Source of the DNA: Bacteroidetes bacterium SW_11_45_7
GTDB taxonomy: Bacteria > Bacteroidota > Bacteroidia > Chitinophagales > SW-11-45-7
Assembly (NCBI GenBank): GCA_003022985.1
Contig: PXTV01000045.1
Coordinates: forward strand, 11,261 to 19,103
DNA length: 7,843 nt
Reading direction: 5' to 3'
Positions 6,139 to 7,843 of the stretch are shown here, in pieces. The first letter of the stretch is position 1. Each line of letters begins with the position of its first letter. A program made the position numbers and the translations under genes. Below the pieces are notes generated by a model, which saw only the letters and a list, made by a program, of their open reading frames with translations, was not told where the DNA came from and searched no databases.

Positions 6139-7270
6139 TTATTGAATATTGTATTTTAAGAAGGGCTTGAAAAAATAAAGGAACTATCACTTCCAACAAC
6201 CCAACACGTAGATAACAACTGTCAAGTATAAACCTTCCAAGAGCTGTCACTTCTTCAATGGGCAGTGCATTGTAGAGAGAAGCCCTGAACCCGCCAACAG
6301 AACGGTGACCTTTTAGTCCGCTAAAGCCTTCCTGTTCAGCTTCCTTCAAGAATGTTGCTTCAAGGCCGGGCTCGTTGATAACGAACGTAGCATTCATATA
6401 CGAGCGATCGTCTTGATGGGCAACACCTTTGAATAATGGATTCTTGTCAATTTCCTCGTAAAGTGTTGCCGCCTTTTGCTTATTCGTCTCTTCCATCGCT
6501 TTAATACCGCCATTGTCCCGGAGCCACTGTAGGGTGAGATAACATACGTAAATCGCAAAGACAGGGGGTGTGTTAAAAGCTGATCCCTTGTCAATATGTG
6601 TTTGATAATCGAGCATCGTGGGAATGTCCCTTTTAACCCGGTTGCCGATGTCTTTTTTGGTAATGACTAACGTGACTCCGGCTGGCCCCAGATTCTTCTG
6701 CGCTCCTGCATAGATTAAATCGAACTCTGATGGATCGATTCTCCTGCTGAACAGGTCGGATGACATATCTGCAACAAGGGGAATATAAGTGTTTGGTTCT
6801 TGGTGAAACTGCGTCCCGTAAATGGTGTTATTGGTGGTTATATGCAAATACTGACTTTTGTCAGAAATGGTGTAATCTTTCGGAATATAGGTGTAACCAT
6901 CATCTTCAGAAGAGGCAACAACATTCACATTGCCGAAAAATTTTGCTTCTTTGATCGCCTTATTAGCCCAGGAGCCAGTATCTATGTAGGAGGCAGTTTT
7001 ACCATCATCCAACAAATTGTAGGGGACCATGCAAAATTGCATGCTCGCCCCTCCTTGTAAGAACAACACATCGTATTCATTGGGCACCCCTAATAAGTCC
7101 TTGACCATTTGGCGCGATTCTTCGAGGATTTTTTCAAATTCCTTCCCGCGATGAGAAATTGTTAATAGGGACATGTCTGAACCATCGTATTCCACAACGC
7201 TCTCAGAGGCCCTCTGGAGCACTTCATCGGGCAGAATAGCTGGTCCTGCGTTAAATATATGTTTCTTCAT
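6116..7270 (-). CDS. serC: Phosphoserine aminotransferase with atypical C-terminal tail
   Basis: Second step of serine synthesis: PLP-dependent transfer of an amino group from glutamate to 3-phosphohydroxypyruvate, giving 3-phosphoserine. Marks of the class-V aminotransferase SerC family: FNAGPAILP (6-14), ISHRGKEF (38-45), QGGASMQF (72-79), NNTIYGTQ (147-154), ADMSSDLFSR (167-176), the Schiff-base K192 in YAGAQKNLGPAG, DYQTHIDKGSAFNTPP, and GHRSVGGFRASLYNALP near the end. Up to EEVTAL (about residue 344) the protein matches the family. The reading frame then runs on for 40 codons (6238-6119) that do not look like the family's short last helix and extend across the serA start by 23 bp. The family is usually around 355-365 residues; this one is 384. 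The ATG at 7268-7270 gives the standard MKKHxFNAGP start. First gene of the serine unit; a good promoter lies about 100 bp upstream. Confidence 0.92.
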   Translation of the reverse strand: MKKHIFNAGPAILPDEVLQRASESVVEYDGSDMSLLTISHRGKEFEKILEESRQMVKDLLGVPNEYDVLFLQGGASMQFCMVPYNLLDDGKTASYIDTGSWANKAIKEAKFFGNVNVVASSEDDGYTYIPKDYTISDKSQYLHITTNNTIYGTQFHQEPNTYIPLVADMSSDLFSRRIDPSEFDLIYAGAQKNLGPAGVTLVITKKDIGNRVKRDIPTMLDYQTHIDKGSAFNTPPVFAIYVCYLTLQWLRDNGGIKAMEETNKQKAATLYEEIDKNPLFKGVAHQDDRSYMNATFVINEPGLEATFLKEAEQEGFSGLKGHRSVGGFRASLYNALPIEEVTALGRFILDSCYLRVGLLEVIVPLFFQALLKIQYSINGSHISK

Positions 7271-7301
7271 AAGGCAAAAAAAGATTTTTTTAAGTAGACG
7301 G

Positions 7302-7332
7302 TTGTGTTATTGTTTTCTTATTATTACCTTTG
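7302..7332 (+). promoter_or_regulatory. Plus-strand Bacteroidota-type promoter inside the serC leader (possible rRNA P1)
   Basis: TTG (7302-7304) and a perfect TACCTTTG (7325-7332) lie 20 bp apart on the plus strand. The start point would be near 7339. It faces the 16S gene, about 360 bp away, with no convincing gene between. It could be a distal rRNA promoter, or could make an RNA antisense to the first part of the serC leader. Confidence 0.5.
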
Positions 7333-7366
7333 CAATCCTCACAATGAGAAAATGTTCTTTTGACAA

Positions 7367-7381
7367 TAGCTTTCAAAGCTA
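7367..7381. promoter_or_regulatory. Perfect palindrome over the serC -7 box (operator-like)
   Basis: TAGCTTT-C-AAAGCTA is a perfect inverted repeat of 7-bp arms around one base. On the minus strand its right arm is the serC -7 box (7374-7381) and its left arm reaches the expected start point (about 7367). Such a placement suits a repressor site. The binding protein, if any, is unknown. Confidence 0.5.
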
Positions 7382-7405
7382 ACAACGAAATTTTTTCAAA
7401 GCAAA
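7374..7405 (-). promoter_or_regulatory. Promoter of the serC-serA-DUF1015 unit
   Basis: On the minus strand TTTG (7402-7405) and TAGCTTTG (7374-7381) are separated by exactly 20 bp, a full match to the Bacteroidota promoter form. Transcription should begin near 7367, giving a serC leader of about 97 nt. The leader has no clear Shine-Dalgarno sequence before the ATG at 7270. Confidence 0.7.
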
Positions 7406-7439
7406 AGAACGCAACTAGTTTAACACTCGCATCCGCTCT

Positions 7440-7483
7440 CTTAAGGGTGGATTAAGTTCTTGGTTAAATTAAGGCTACTTAAG
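7440..7483. repeat. Cluster of TTAA/TTAAG motifs upstream of the rRNA promoter
   Basis: TTAA occurs at 7441, 7452, 7464, 7469 and 7479, four of them as TTAAG, with spacings of 11, 12, 5 and 10 bp. CTTAAG palindromes lie at both ends (7440-7445 and 7478-7483), and CTCTTAAG faces CTTAAGGAG as an imperfect inverted repeat. It lies about 70-110 bp upstream of the main rRNA promoter, where activator sites or an AT-rich upstream element would be expected. Apart from the promoter elements listed separately, I see no gene in 7271-7701. Confidence 0.35.
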
Positions 7484-7551
7484 GAGAAAAGTAATCGATT
7501 TCTTTTCTTCACATTAAGCGTAACTAGATATTCATTTTTTTAGGGCTACGG

Positions 7552-7583
7552 TTTGGATTTTCAATTCCAATCTTTTACCTTTG
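7552..7583 (+). promoter_or_regulatory. Main rRNA operon promoter
   Basis: TTTG (7552-7555), a 20-bp spacer and TACCTTTG (7576-7583) match the Bacteroidota promoter form perfectly. Transcription would start near 7590, about 112 nt before mature 16S. The AT-rich stretch just upstream (7530-7542) could serve as an upstream element. Confidence 0.75.
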
Positions 7584-7701
7584 TAAGTCCTTCTCAATAA
7601 GAAGGGTTCTTACGATCAAGCAAACGTTCTTTGAAGTACTGGTAAGAAGCATCGCATCATTAGTTAGTAAGTAACTCTTGCTTGAGATCAATTATCTTTC
7701 T
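7583..7701 (+). ncRNA. 16S rRNA leader with 5' hairpin and boxA-like site
   Basis: The precursor region between promoter and mature 16S. A hairpin lies at its 5' end: CCTTCT (7589-7594), loop CAATA, AGAAGG (7600-7605), extended past an internal loop by GTAAG (7583-7587) with CTTAC (7609-7613), though the outer arm lies partly before the expected start point. GTTCTTTGAAGTA (7626-7638) resembles the boxA antitermination sequence of bacterial rRNA leaders. The segment 7640-7701 probably forms one arm of the processing stem whose partner lies beyond 16S, outside the window. Confidence 0.5.

Positions 7702-7843
<142 letters not shown>

Noticed and set aside
6223..6230. TATACTTG as a promoter for serA
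   Set aside because: One mismatch in the -7 box and no TTG at the right distance; serA is better explained by transcription from the serC promoter.
7344..7382. 12-codon plus-strand frame MRKCSFDNSFQS after the distal plus-strand promoter
   Set aside because: Too short, with no ribosome site and no support; it also spans the serC promoter palindrome.

Overview
The window is most likely chromosomal DNA from a member of the Bacteroidota, possibly Cytophagia-like. The evidence is the 5' end of a 16S rRNA gene with Bacteroidota-type opening sequence at the right edge, several promoters of the Bacteroidota form (TTTG, about 20 bp, then TAnnTTTG), mostly weak or absent Shine-Dalgarno sequences, and gene families typical of that phylum (TIGR02757/DUF2400, a short SerA without an ACT domain, DUF1015). 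All protein genes are on the minus strand; the rRNA operon is on the plus strand and diverges from them.

Layout from left to right. 1-595: 5' part of a fumarylacetoacetate hydrolase (FAH) family gene that runs off the left edge, with a promoter very close to its GTG start. 741-1158: a small membrane-anchored protein with a terminator behind it. 1251-2378: a two-gene unit, TIGR02757/DUF2400 followed by a 110-residue helical protein. 2519-3676: a PLP-dependent cystathionine gamma-synthase/lyase family enzyme. 3695-3790: an intergenic stretch with a strong terminator and a degenerate 7-bp repeat. 3787-7270: a serC-serA-DUF1015 unit. 7271-7701: a divergent regulatory region holding the serC promoter, two candidate rRNA promoters and the rRNA leader. 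7702-7843: the start of 16S rRNA.

The main biological unit is serC-serA-DUF1015. SerA oxidises 3-phosphoglycerate and SerC transaminates the product to 3-phosphoserine. No SerB-type phosphatase is visible here. The third gene, DUF1015, carries a DGHHR motif resembling the ParB/Srx-fold motif found in the free-serine kinase SerK. A role in phosphoserine/serine conversion is therefore a testable hypothesis, not a demonstrated function. The neighbouring cystathionine enzyme belongs to cysteine/methionine metabolism and would draw on the serine pathway, but a strong terminator separates it from that unit.

Other points worth attention: SerC has an atypical C-terminal tail of about 40 codons that runs over the serA start; SerA has Lys where the NAD-binding Asp is expected; a perfect 15-bp palindrome lies on the serC promoter; and a plus-strand promoter-like element lies inside the serC leader.
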